Positions 1 to 6,566 of a stretch of DNA of 13,153 bases are shown here, piece by piece. The notes below the pieces were generated by a model. That model was not told where the DNA came from. It worked only from the letters and a program-made list of their open reading frames with translations, and made no database searches. Location: NCBI GenBank assembly GCA_903915315.1, contig CAIWSO010000018.1, positions 1 to 13,153 of the forward strand, read 5' to 3'. The position numbers were made by a program, and so were the translations under genes. Origin of the DNA: an uncultured Spartobacteria bacterium (GTDB lineage: Bacteria; Verrucomicrobiota; Verrucomicrobiia; Chthoniobacterales; Terrimicrobiaceae). Numbering within the stretch: the first letter of the stretch is position 1; the number at the start of each line of letters is the position of its first letter.

Positions 1-1667
1 AAAAGAGCATCCACCTCGACGGGATCACCTCCGTTTTTCAGAAGATAGGCGCTTAGCTCGCGGTAGAGCCCATGTGACATCGGAGAAAGCGGAATTTCCC
101 GGCGAGCCAAGTTGATGGCATCGCCAGTCTTCCCTGCAAAGTCGAGTTGGCGCATCTCTTGAAGAACCGCAGCGGCCCTGTAAGGCGGAAAAGGAGGAAG
201 TGAGAACCACTGAGCACCGACCAAAAGCACTCCGAGCGTAAAAATAGCCCCGCCGCCGACAGCAAAAATCCCTCGCTGCACGACCCACTGGGCATTTCTT
301 TCTGTCCGATGACCTGTTGGGCATCCGAAAGCCAACCCCGCCAGCACCAGAATCCACCATCCCAACTCGACTCGGTGAATCGGCACATCAACCAGACCGT
401 GCAAAATGGCGACTAGTAACCCGCAGATGATACCCCAACGCAAAGACCAAGTCGGACTCCCGCGAAGGTCTCGCATGTCCCTCAGCAAAATTCCCAAAAG
501 GAGTAAAACGCAAAGCAGACAAGGTAAACCGGATTCCGCAGCAATCATTAGCCAGTCGCTTTCAGGATGCAGGGCTACCGCCTCCCTTATGCTTTTGTCG
601 GCATATGAGGGGTAGACGTAGGCATATGATCCGAGGCCCGTTCCCGTGAAGGGATAATCCCAAATCATTCGTGCCGTATCGTAAAATATCTTGGACCGCA
701 TATCCGAGAAAGCCGACTCTCCCGCTGGAGGCGGCGCAGGTTCCTCGGCGCCGATCTCGACCTGCTTGCTTTGGATACCAACCATCTCAAGGATTCGCAG
801 CTTGGAACCCCCAGTTCCTGTAAAAAAGTAAATGAGCAGAGCGATCGCGATCGCCACAGACGATACCAACAAAGGAATCGATCGGTGACTTTGTCCCAAT
901 GCCAGCACCCAGATCACCGCGCCTACGAGAAGAAAAACAACACCCGCGCGCGACGACGAATGAAACAACAGCGCATAAACACAAAGGGCCAAGGCTCCTA
1001 CCGCGAGCAAAAACACCCCCATTTTTTTCGTGGACCAAGCCTGGCGAATGACCCCCAGTGCCAAAATGCTACCCGTGACCAGAAGAGATGCCGTGTGGTT
1101 GCGATTGGGGAAAAAACCAAAATCCGGTGGCGCCCACATCCCTTTGTCAAAGAAGGGATATTCCCATCCCGTCATTTTTGCATAGAGAGCCACCCCCGCA
1201 TACGCTCCGCAGAAAAGCGTCCCCAAAAGGGCCAGATAGATTTTGACATTCGAACGCAAGGGATGCCCGACAGAAAAAAGGCCGATCAATAAAGTCGCAG
1301 CCAAAATAATAAGCCAATACCCAGACTCGCGCGGCACCATCGTCACCAAAGGCAAGGAAGGCAATACTTGAAAATCCTGCAAGGCCATACGCCATGCAGG
1401 CACGGAAAACCATGATTGCGGAAGCAGTGAACTCGAAGCGCAAAGCAGGATGCCGCCGGATAAAATCCAATACCGCCAAGGCACGATCCGGTTCGGTGAC
1501 AGAAAAATCATACCCGTCCCAGCCACCATCAAAAATATCCCGGTCGCTCCCTGCCTTATAGTTCCGGCAAGAAATACGGCCACCATGGCGCCAAGAATCA
1601 AAAGCCCTTGGACCGCAATAGAGCGTAAAGGGGTACGAGATTGATGCTGGGTTGATCCGCTGGACAT
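1..1667 (-). CDS. O-antigen ligase / Wzy-type polymerase family membrane protein (3' end outside window)
   Basis: The reverse strand stays open from the ATG at 1667 to the window edge: 555 codons with no stop, so the C-terminus is missing. The translation is strongly hydrophobic, with about ten likely membrane helices. It carries landmarks of the O-antigen ligase (Wzy_C) family: NRNH near residues 188-191, SSSRAG near 237-242, GTGLGSY near 342-348, and a large hydrophilic loop (about 283-370) ending in HPESDW before the next helix. After the last helix (about 465-485) comes a soluble, helical tail like the TPR-type tails of this family. Such proteins act in the inner membrane, joining or polymerising undecaprenyl-linked glycans on the periplasmic side. 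Ligase, polymerase and protein glycosylase cannot be told apart from sequence alone. No sugar genes are adjacent inside the window. The frame is open upstream of the ATG, but this is the only ATG there; no Shine-Dalgarno is seen. Confidence 0.82.
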   Translation of the reverse strand, partial: MSSGSTQHQSRTPLRSIAVQGLLILGAMVAVFLAGTIRQGATGIFLMVAGTGMIFLSPNRIVPWRYWILSGGILLCASSSLLPQSWFSVPAWRMALQDFQVLPSLPLVTMVPRESGYWLIILAATLLIGLFSVGHPLRSNVKIYLALLGTLFCGAYAGVALYAKMTGWEYPFFDKGMWAPPDFGFFPNRNHTASLLVTGSILALGVIRQAWSTKKMGVFLLAVGALALCVYALLFHSSSRAGVVFLLVGAVIWVLALGQSHRSIPLLVSSVAIAIALLIYFFTGTGGSKLRILEMVGIQSKQVEIGAEEPAPPPAGESAFSDMRSKIFYDTARMIWDYPFTGTGLGSYAYVYPSYADKSIREAVALHPESDWLMIAAESGLPCLLCVLLLLGILLRDMRDLRGSPTWSLRWGIICGLLVAILHGLVDVPIHRVELGWWILVLAGLAFGCPTGHRTERNAQWVVQRGIFAVGGGAIFTLGVLLVGAQWFSLPPFPPYRAAAVLQEMRQLDFAGKTGDAINLARREIPLSPMSHGLYRELSAYLLKNGGDPVEVDAL

Positions 1668-1827
1668 GGATTGACGCACACCCAAAGGCGGCACTGAGAA
1701 GATTCCACTGCTGGGGGTTCCGCTCAAGAAGGAAAAGATGTGAATAACTTGTGAAATAAAATCTCCCCCACGGAAGTTTATCAACAACAGCTTTGTGAAT
1801 GACTGTGAAAAAGATTACGTAAGAGAA
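1668..1827. promoter_or_regulatory. Divergent intergenic region with phased TGTGAA repeats
   Basis: This non-coding stretch lies between two genes transcribed away from each other, so it should hold promoters for both. Four copies of TGTGAA on the plus strand start at 1739, 1750, 1794 and 1804, spaced 11, 44 and 10 bases, close to whole helical turns. The first copy sits in TGTGAATAA, and a related inverted form (TTATCAACA) lies at 1778-1786. I could not assign convincing -35/-10 pairs in either direction. A regulator binding the repeats is inference; a chance cluster in an A/T-rich leader is possible. Confidence 0.35.
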
Positions 1828-3165
1828 ATGACATTGAGCGAAATCCAACAGGTACTGGCGAATCTGCAGGCATCTCCGACACGAACCCTCGGACAGAATT
1901 TTTTATATGATCAGAATCTGGCCCAGAGGATCGTGGATCTCCTCGATATCCAACCGGGCGATCACATCGTGGAAATCGGTCCCGGGCTTGGCGCGCTGAC
2001 CTGCTTCCTCCAACGCCCAGATATCCGACTCACGCTGATCGAAAAAGACGACCGTCTCATCGAGCACTTGCGACAAACATACGAGAGTGGAACAACGCGC
2101 GTGTTCCACGCAGATGCCTTGGAATTTGATCTCCGTAAACTATGGGGTCAAGGACCGGTGAAAGTGATCGGCAATCTGCCTTATTACATTTCCACACCAC
2201 TCATTGCAAAATACGCCTCCGCCCTCTCACCCGCATCAAAGCTCGTTCTCACACTCCAACTCGAACTCGCGCAACGATTGGGAGCCAAGAGTGGAACAAA
2301 GGAATACGGAGCCATGACTGTTTGTGTTGGACGACGTTGGGATGTTTCATTCGAGCGCAAATTGCCCGCCTCTGTTTTCTATCCCAGACCCAAAGTGGAT
2401 TCCGCCGTGATCACTCTCCAACGGCGAGACCGAGAAAGCGTTTCCGCACTCAATGAATCGCGATTTGAATCGCTCGTGCGTCGGGGATTTTCGGAACGCC
2501 GCAAACAACTCCGTAAAATGCTCCCAGAACTGAAGCCGGAATGGGATGCCCTGACTTCGAAATTGGGACTCCCCCCCACCGTCCGAGCCGAGGAATTGTC
2601 GCTCAAAAAATGGGAACTTTTGGCAGCCATGACTTCCCCTGCACAGGCCCAGCACCCAGAGGAACTCTTCGATGTGGTTGACGAGCAAGATGTCGTCCTC
2701 CGCCCAGAGACAAGGGACGTGGTCCATGTGAATAACTTGCGCCACCGTGCCGTTCACATGCTTCTTTTCAACTCCAAGGGAGAACTTTTCCTTCAAAAAC
2801 GCTCCATGTGGAAGGATCGAAACCCCGGACTCTGGGACTCTTCCGCCGCAGGGCATGTCGATTCGGGTGAGAATTATATTCAGGCCGCCCATCGTGAACT
2901 CCAAGAAGAACTCGGCATTGCTCCCCCCGAACTCGTGAGTTTTGGTCGACTGACTCCCTCTCCAACGACGGGATGGGAATTCATCGAACTCTATCGCGGA
3001 TCGCACGAGGGTCCCTTCCAACCCGCTCCGATGGAGATCGAAACCGGCGCCTTTTTTGAGATCGAGCACATCGTCACTTGGGCCAAGAATACTCCAACGG
3101 ATTTCAGCCCCGTCTTTTTAAAATGTCTCGAGTGCCTCCAATCCCCCACCCCAATCGTAATTTAA
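1828..3165 (+). CDS. rsmA: 16S rRNA dimethyladenosine transferase RsmA fused to a C-terminal Idi-like NUDIX hydrolase domain
   Basis: The first ~268 residues are a full-length RsmA/KsgA, the enzyme that dimethylates two adjacent adenines in helix 45 of 16S rRNA late in 30S assembly. Visible motifs are LGQNF near the N-terminus, the SAM-binding VEIGPGLG (48-55), the catalytic NLPYY (116-120), FYPRPKVDSA, and the C-terminal signatures ERRKQLRKML and RAEELSL. After a short linker, residues ~276-445 form a NUDIX domain opening with EELFDVVDE. Its Nudix box (342-364) fits GX5EX7REUXEEXGU exactly, so the metal-binding glutamates are intact. The domain most resembles Idi-like NUDIX proteins; its substrate is unknown. 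I start at the ATG at 1828, which has a weak AAGAGA just upstream and gives a normal RsmA N-terminus. An in-frame GTG at 1795 would add 11 residues. The stop lies four bases before the ClpX-like gene, implying cotranscription. The fusion is continuous in one frame. Confidence 0.93.
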   Translation: MTLSEIQQVLANLQASPTRTLGQNFLYDQNLAQRIVDLLDIQPGDHIVEIGPGLGALTCFLQRPDIRLTLIEKDDRLIEHLRQTYESGTTRVFHADALEFDLRKLWGQGPVKVIGNLPYYISTPLIAKYASALSPASKLVLTLQLELAQRLGAKSGTKEYGAMTVCVGRRWDVSFERKLPASVFYPRPKVDSAVITLQRRDRESVSALNESRFESLVRRGFSERRKQLRKMLPELKPEWDALTSKLGLPPTVRAEELSLKKWELLAAMTSPAQAQHPEELFDVVDEQDVVLRPETRDVVHVNNLRHRAVHMLLFNSKGELFLQKRSMWKDRNPGLWDSSAAGHVDSGENYIQAAHRELQEELGIAPPELVSFGRLTPSPTTGWEFIELYRGSHEGPFQPAPMEIETGAFFEIEHIVTWAKNTPTDFSPVFLKCLECLQSPTPIVI

Positions 3166-3169
3166 GGCT

Positions 3170-4375
3170 ATGAATAAATCAGGACACCCCGACTCTTTAG
3201 GCCCGATCACGGAGGGCGTCCCCAAGCGCCTACGCCGCTCGAAAGACATCTCGACCAGCAAAGCTTCCACCAGAGGCAAACCAACCCCATCCAAGGAATT
3301 CGCCTTCGATCTGAAGCCCATCGATATCGCCCGCCATCTCAACCGCTTCGTCATAGGCCAGCAGGAGGCAAAGAAAGTCCTTAGCGTGGCTCTTTGCGAT
3401 CATTTTCAGCATGTCAAAATGACTCATGAGGGCAACGCGGCCCCGTTCTATCAAAAGCAAAATGTTTTAATCTTGGGACCCACTGGCGTAGGCAAGACCC
3501 ACCTCATCCGCTCCGCAGCCGATCTGATTGGGGTTCCCTTTGTGAAAGCAGATGCCACCAAATTCAGCGAGACCGGCTATGTCGGAGGTGATGTGGACGA
3601 TCTCGTCCGGGATCTCATCCGAAGGGCTGGTGGGGATATAAAAAGAGCGGAGCATGGCATTATTTATCTCGATGAAGTCGACAAATTGGCCTGCGGAGCC
3701 AGCGAAAGCGGTGGCCGTGACGTGTCTGGCCGGGGAGTTCAGACGAACCTGCTTAAACTCATGGAAGACGGCGATGTGCCTGTGGTGTCCCCCAACGATG
3801 TGACCGGACAGCTCCAAAACGCGATGTCGGCGGCCCGCGGGAATACGCCAGGCATGCCAGATACCGTCTCCACCAAACATATTTTGTTCATCGTCAGTGG
3901 GGCCTTTGTCGGAATCGAGAACGTCACCCGTGACCGACTTCAGACCAAATCTCTTTCCATGGAAAAATGCCATTCCCAAGTCAGCACCGCCGACCTCATC
4001 CGCTTCGGACTGGAGCCCGAATTTGTTGGTCGTCTGCCAGTGCGCGTCGCTTGCCACTCTCTAGATGAAGATGATCTTTTTCAAGTCCTGAGCAAAAGCG
4101 AGAGCAGCCTCCTGCGACAATATGAGCGCGCTTTTGCCGCCTATGGCATAAAGCTCCAATTTCAGCCTGAGGCCCTTCGATCCCTCGCTGGGCTAGCCAA
4201 GGCCGAGCAAACCGGCGCAAGGGGTCTCATGACCGTACTGGAGCGTTGCTTCCGCGACCTCAAATTCCGCCTTCCTTCGACAAAAATCAAATCGCTCACA
4301 GTCACGGCGGAGACGATCCAAAACCCTGAGGCCACACTGCGAAAGCTTCTAGCGAAATCCACAGCCAGAAAGTAA
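3170..4375 (+). CDS. ClpX-like AAA+ ATPase lacking the zinc-binding domain and ClpP-docking loop
   Basis: The 401-residue protein matches the ClpX ATPase core: FVIGQQEAKKVLSVA (60-74), Walker A GPTGVGKT (103-110), pore-1 loop GYVGG (136-140, GYVGE in classical ClpX), Walker B IIYLDE (164-169), RDVSGRGVQ (183-191), arginine finger in EFVGRLP (R288) and sensor-2 GARGL (R351). ATP hydrolysis and substrate threading therefore look possible. Three ClpX parts are missing. The N-terminal region (1-44) has no cysteines, so there is no C4 zinc finger. The pore-2 RKH motif is replaced by an unrelated, somewhat longer segment (about 205-235). The span between the sensor-1 region and DLIRFGL (about 252-280) is shortened and has no IGF/LGF tripeptide, which ClpX needs to bind ClpP. 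It is probably a ClpP-independent unfoldase paralogue; I withhold the symbol clpX. It lies four bases after rsmA-NUDIX, with a weak AAGG before the ATG. Confidence 0.85.
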   Translation: MNKSGHPDSLGPITEGVPKRLRRSKDISTSKASTRGKPTPSKEFAFDLKPIDIARHLNRFVIGQQEAKKVLSVALCDHFQHVKMTHEGNAAPFYQKQNVLILGPTGVGKTHLIRSAADLIGVPFVKADATKFSETGYVGGDVDDLVRDLIRRAGGDIKRAEHGIIYLDEVDKLACGASESGGRDVSGRGVQTNLLKLMEDGDVPVVSPNDVTGQLQNAMSAARGNTPGMPDTVSTKHILFIVSGAFVGIENVTRDRLQTKSLSMEKCHSQVSTADLIRFGLEPEFVGRLPVRVACHSLDEDDLFQVLSKSESSLLRQYERAFAAYGIKLQFQPEALRSLAGLAKAEQTGARGLMTVLERCFRDLKFRLPSTKIKSLTVTAETIQNPEATLRKLLAKSTARK

Positions 4376-4389
4376 ACCCATTTTCAGAT

Positions 4390-4427
4390 AAAACAAAAAG
4401 CGCGCCCTAGTGATAGGACGCGCCTTT
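4390..4427 (-). terminator. Rho-independent terminator of the ribosomal protein operon
   Basis: On the minus strand GCGCGTCCTA and TAGGGCGCGC form a 10-bp stem (one G-T pair) around a TCAC loop; on the plus strand the arms are 4400-4409 and 4414-4423. The stem is extended by AAAG/TTTT pairing and followed by TTTTTGTTTT. It begins about 30 bases after the rpsD stop, as expected for the end of that operon. Read on the plus strand, the same hairpin lies just after the ClpX-like gene but is followed only by CCTTTGCGTTT, so it should be a weaker terminator in that direction. It probably insulates the two convergent units. Confidence 0.88.
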
Positions 4428-4456
4428 GCGTTTGCAGGGAAACTGGTCGCTCGGTA

Positions 4457-5068
4457 TTAGCGGGCGTAAAGCTCGACGACGAGTTGCTCGTTGACGATAG
4501 GATTGATTTCCTCGCGTGTAGGAATCCGTACCACGGAACCGGTCAGATTGTCCTTATCCACAAGAAGCCAATCGGGCACTACGGCGATCTGAGTCAACTC
4601 AACACCACGTTTTCCGAGGCGCTGGGATTTCTCAGAAGCCTTGATGCTGATGGCATCTCCAGGCTTGAGATTCATCGAGGAAGCATTGGTCTTGCGTCCA
4701 TTCACAGAGACATGGCCGTGGCTCACCATTTGGCGAGCACCACGAAGGGTCTTTGAAAATCCCATTTTTTGAACGACGTTGTCCAAACGGGTCTCAAGAA
4801 GTTGAAGAAGGATCTCACCAGTGACTCCACGACGCTGGCTGGCGATCGCGAAATAACGGCGGAACTGGCGCTCCAAAACACCATATTGGAAACGAAGCTT
4901 CTGCTTCTCAGCAAGAGCAATCGAGTAATCGCTTTGCTTGCGGCGGGATCCCTTGGGACCATGCTGGCCTGGAGGATAGTTTTTGTTTTCAAATGCCTTC
5001 GGGGAGCCACTGATGAGAACTCCGTAGCGACGGCTAACTTTTGTTTTGGGTCCGGTATAACGTGCCAT
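4457..5068 (-). CDS. rpsD: Small ribosomal subunit protein uS4
   Basis: The 203-residue product is full-length uS4, a primary 16S rRNA binder that nucleates 30S body assembly and lines the mRNA entry site. It starts MARYTGPKTKVSRR, has the YPPGQHG motif, and holds an S4 RNA-binding domain around TRLDNVVQKMGFSKT and VSHGHVSVNGRKT. The N-terminal region has no cysteines, so this is the zinc-free form. In many bacteria uS4 also represses its own operon translationally; nothing here shows whether that happens. It is the last gene of the cluster: a terminator follows, not rpoA. The start is preceded by an A/T-rich run (TTTAAATTTAAAAAA) and no Shine-Dalgarno. Confidence 0.97.
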   Translation of the reverse strand: MARYTGPKTKVSRRYGVLISGSPKAFENKNYPPGQHGPKGSRRKQSDYSIALAEKQKLRFQYGVLERQFRRYFAIASQRRGVTGEILLQLLETRLDNVVQKMGFSKTLRGARQMVSHGHVSVNGRKTNASSMNLKPGDAISIKASEKSQRLGKRGVELTQIAVVPDWLLVDKDNLTGSVVRIPTREEINPIVNEQLVVELYAR

Positions 5069-5088
5069 TTTTTTAAATTTAAAGTTGT

Positions 5089-5117
5089 ATAATGAGGAAT
5101 TGAAACGCCATCGTCAA
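5089..5117 (-). promoter_or_regulatory. Possible internal promoter upstream of rpsD
   Basis: The 50-base gap between rpsK and rpsD is long for this operon. On the minus strand it contains TTGACG (5117-5112), then 17 bases, then CATTAT (5094-5089). That matches a sigma-70-type -35 at five of six positions and a -10 at four of six. Transcription would begin roughly 14-16 bases before the rpsD start. It is a pattern match only and could be chance. Confidence 0.3.
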
Positions 5118-5118
5118 A

Positions 5119-5739
5119 TCAGACGCGGCGTTGCTTCGGCGGGCGGCAGCCATTGTGCGGGATTGGTGTCACGTCGCGGATCATCGAAACATCGAGGCCA
5201 ATAGCCTGCATAGCGCGAACAGCCGATTCACGGCCAGCACCTGGGCCCTTAACGCGAACTTCGACTTCCTTGAGACCATGTCCCATGGCCTGCCTACAAG
5301 CGTCTTGAGCGACCATCTGTGCGGCATAGGCTGTGCTCTTACGCGAACCTTTGAATCCACACTTGCCGGCACTCGACCAACCGATCACACCACCACGAAG
5401 ATCCGTGATGCTTACAATCGTGTTGTTGAAACTGGCTTGAACGTGAGCCACTCCCTGAATGACTCCCTTGCTGCCTTTGGCTTTGACAATCTTGATCGGC
5501 TCGATCGTATCATCCAATGAGATGCTGATCGGTGCTGGTGCTGCTGCCGGGGTCGATCCTGCTGCGCCTTTTTTAGCTTTAGGGGCCTTTTTAACAGCTG
5601 CTTTTTTAGCCGGAGCCTCAGCCGCAGGGGCTGCCGCCTCGGTTGCTGGAGCTTCCGTTGCAGCGGCCTGCACTGGCGTCTCATCATTGCCGGCGACGAC
5701 TGGCGTCTCAGCTGCTTCAATCTTTGTTTCTTCGCTCAT
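5119..5739 (-). CDS. rpsK: Small ribosomal subunit protein uS11 with long Ala/Pro/Lys-rich N-terminal extension
   Basis: Residues ~88-206 are a normal uS11, which lies on the 30S platform near the 3' end of 16S rRNA: GVAHVQASFNNTIVSITD, the glycine-rich GVIGWSSAGKCGFKGSRKST, and the C-terminal HNGCRPPKQRRV. Before this core lies an extension of about 85 residues. It is acidic at first (MSEETKIEAAET), then rich in Ala, Pro and Glu, then has a Lys/Ala block, and ends in an Ala/Pro linker; it looks disordered. Typical bacterial uS11 is about 130 residues, so the extension adds roughly two thirds. No in-frame ATG lies in the extension closer to the core, which supports the upstream start, although a non-ATG start cannot be excluded. 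The gene follows rpsM after 18 bases with no visible Shine-Dalgarno. Confidence 0.95.
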   Translation of the reverse strand: MSEETKIEAAETPVVAGNDETPVQAAATEAPATEAAAPAAEAPAKKAAVKKAPKAKKGAAGSTPAAAPAPISISLDDTIEPIKIVKAKGSKGVIQGVAHVQASFNNTIVSITDLRGGVIGWSSAGKCGFKGSRKSTAYAAQMVAQDACRQAMGHGLKEVEVRVKGPGAGRESAVRAMQAIGLDVSMIRDVTPIPHNGCRPPKQRRV

Positions 5740-5757
5740 ACTTTGGTGTTGCTTTGA

Positions 5758-6153
5758 TTAAACTTTGCCTGACTTGGCATCTTTATTGCGCTGGACACCC
5801 ACAGTTTTGCGAGGGCCCTTGCGAGTGCGGGCATTGGTGCCCGTGCGCTGACCGCGGACAGGAAGTCCACGACGGTGGCGAATGCCACGATAACAGTTGA
5901 TAGCTTGGAGGCGCTTGAGATTTCCTTGTACCTCTCGGCGGAGATCACCCTCAATCAAAATTTGATTGGCATTGATCGCGTGGATGATGGCGTTGAGTTG
6001 CTCAGGGCTCAAGTCTTTGGCGCGGGCATTTGGATCAATGTTCGCTTGCTCAAGAACTTTTTTGGTGTTGCTCGGGCCCATTCCATAAATGTAGGGAAGC
6101 GAAGCTTCGATGCGTTTGTCGCCGGGTATGTCTACTCCTAGTAATCGTGGCAT
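5758..6153 (-). CDS. rpsM: Small ribosomal subunit protein uS13
   Basis: The 131-residue protein is uS13, which sits in the 30S head and contacts P-site tRNA and the 50S subunit. It begins MPRLLGVDIPGDKRIEASL, the classic uS13 start, with a helix-two-turn-helix region around YIYGMG and NTKKVL. Its basic tail includes GIRHRRGLPVRGQRTGTNARTRKG written in part here as RHRRGLPVRGQRT and NARTRKGPRKT. Length is slightly above the usual 115-125 because of a basic end. It follows rpmJ by 48 bases and is followed closely by rpsK, as in a standard alpha operon. The leader before the ATG is A/T-rich and lacks a Shine-Dalgarno. Confidence 0.97.
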   Translation of the reverse strand: MPRLLGVDIPGDKRIEASLPYIYGMGPSNTKKVLEQANIDPNARAKDLSPEQLNAIIHAINANQILIEGDLRREVQGNLKRLQAINCYRGIRHRRGLPVRGQRTGTNARTRKGPRKTVGVQRNKDAKSGKV

Positions 6154-6201
6154 AATTCAGTAATTCTTGTTTTTAAAATTTAGGGAACGGTGTATTCGCG
6201 A

Positions 6202-6315
6202 TTAACCCTGTTTTTGTTTATGGCGTGGGTTTTTGCAAACTACGCGGATGACGTTCTGGCGGCGTACAATCTTGCACGCTTCGCACAGTCTTTTTACAGA
6301 TGCTCGGACTTTCAT
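6202..6315 (-). CDS. rpmJ: Large ribosomal subunit protein bL36, zinc-binding form
   Basis: This 37-codon gene translates to MKVRASVKRLCEAC followed by KIVRRQNVIRVVC and KNPRHKQKQG, the pattern of bL36, a small protein needed for correct folding of 23S rRNA near the factor-binding region. Cys11, Cys14, Cys27 and His32 form the zinc site, so this is the zinc-dependent (C+) type. Its ATG overlaps the infA stop as ATGA, implying translational coupling to infA. The infA-rpmJ-rpsM order is the usual bacterial one. Confidence 0.96.
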   Translation of the reverse strand: MKVRASVKRLCEACKIVRRQNVIRVVCKNPRHKQKQG

Positions 6316-6566
6316 TTTCTTTTGTTTGGTTTATTTGACGACGAATCGTTTTTGTGTCGGTAAGTTATTCGGCCTTTGGTCAAGTCGTAGGGCGACATTT
6401 CCAACTTGACCAAGTCTCCTGGCATAATGCGAATGAAGAACAGACGCATTTTGCCAGAAAGATGTGCGAGTACTCGATTGCCATTTTCCAGCTCAACTCG
6501 GAACATAGAACTTGGGAGTAATTCGAGGACTTTTCCATTTACTTCAATAGCGTCTTTGTTGAACAT
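6312..6566 (-). CDS. infA: Translation initiation factor IF-1
   Basis: The 84-residue product is IF1, the OB-fold protein that occupies the 30S A site during initiation. It reads MFNKDAIEVNGKVLELLP, then MFRVELENG, AHLSGKMR, GDLVKLEMSPYDLTKGRI, aligning from the first residue with typical IF1 (MAKEDNIEMQG...). That alignment decides the start at 6566; an in-frame upstream reading of 29 further residues has no IF1 similarity and lies within map. The tail after RITYRHK is about 12 residues longer than usual and rich in Ser, Asn and Lys. The gene start lies inside the end of map (28-base overlap) and its stop overlaps the rpmJ start, so its translation is probably coupled on both sides. Confidence 0.96.
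   Translation of the reverse strand: MFNKDAIEVNGKVLELLPSSMFRVELENGNRVLAHLSGKMRLFFIRIMPGDLVKLEMSPYDLTKGRITYRHKNDSSSNKPNKRK

Noticed and set aside
771..1292. A 173-codon plus-strand frame rich in Arg, Gln and Lys
   Set aside because: Antisense shadow of the O-antigen ligase; its composition is the complement of hydrophobic codons and no domain is visible.
1739..1809. A replication origin, from the DnaA-box-like TGTGAATAA and TTATCAACA
   Set aside because: Only one loose match; the others deviate, there is no clear AT-rich unwinding region, and neighbouring genes are not dnaA, dnaN or similar.
1795..1827. GTG at 1795 as the start of rsmA-NUDIX
   Set aside because: It would add 11 residues with no similarity to RsmA N-termini and has no Shine-Dalgarno; the ATG at 1828 fits the family better. 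It cannot be fully excluded.
1147..1848. A 233-codon minus-strand reading frame
   Set aside because: It overlaps the O-antigen ligase in another frame and reads as low-quality sequence; the ligase frame is longer, open to the edge and carries the family motifs.
2347..3069. A 240-codon minus-strand frame opposite rsmA-NUDIX
   Set aside because: The plus-strand product is unmistakable in both domains; the antisense frame shows no family features.
3467..4057. A 196-codon minus-strand frame opposite the ClpX-like gene
   Set aside because: Shadow of the AAA+ core; no motif, no leader.
5459..5761. Hydrophobic plus-strand reading frame of 100 codons opposite the start of rpsK
   Set aside because: It is the antisense of the Ala/Pro/Lys-rich uS11 extension; complementing those codons yields Ala/Val/Leu-like runs. 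No leader or family match.
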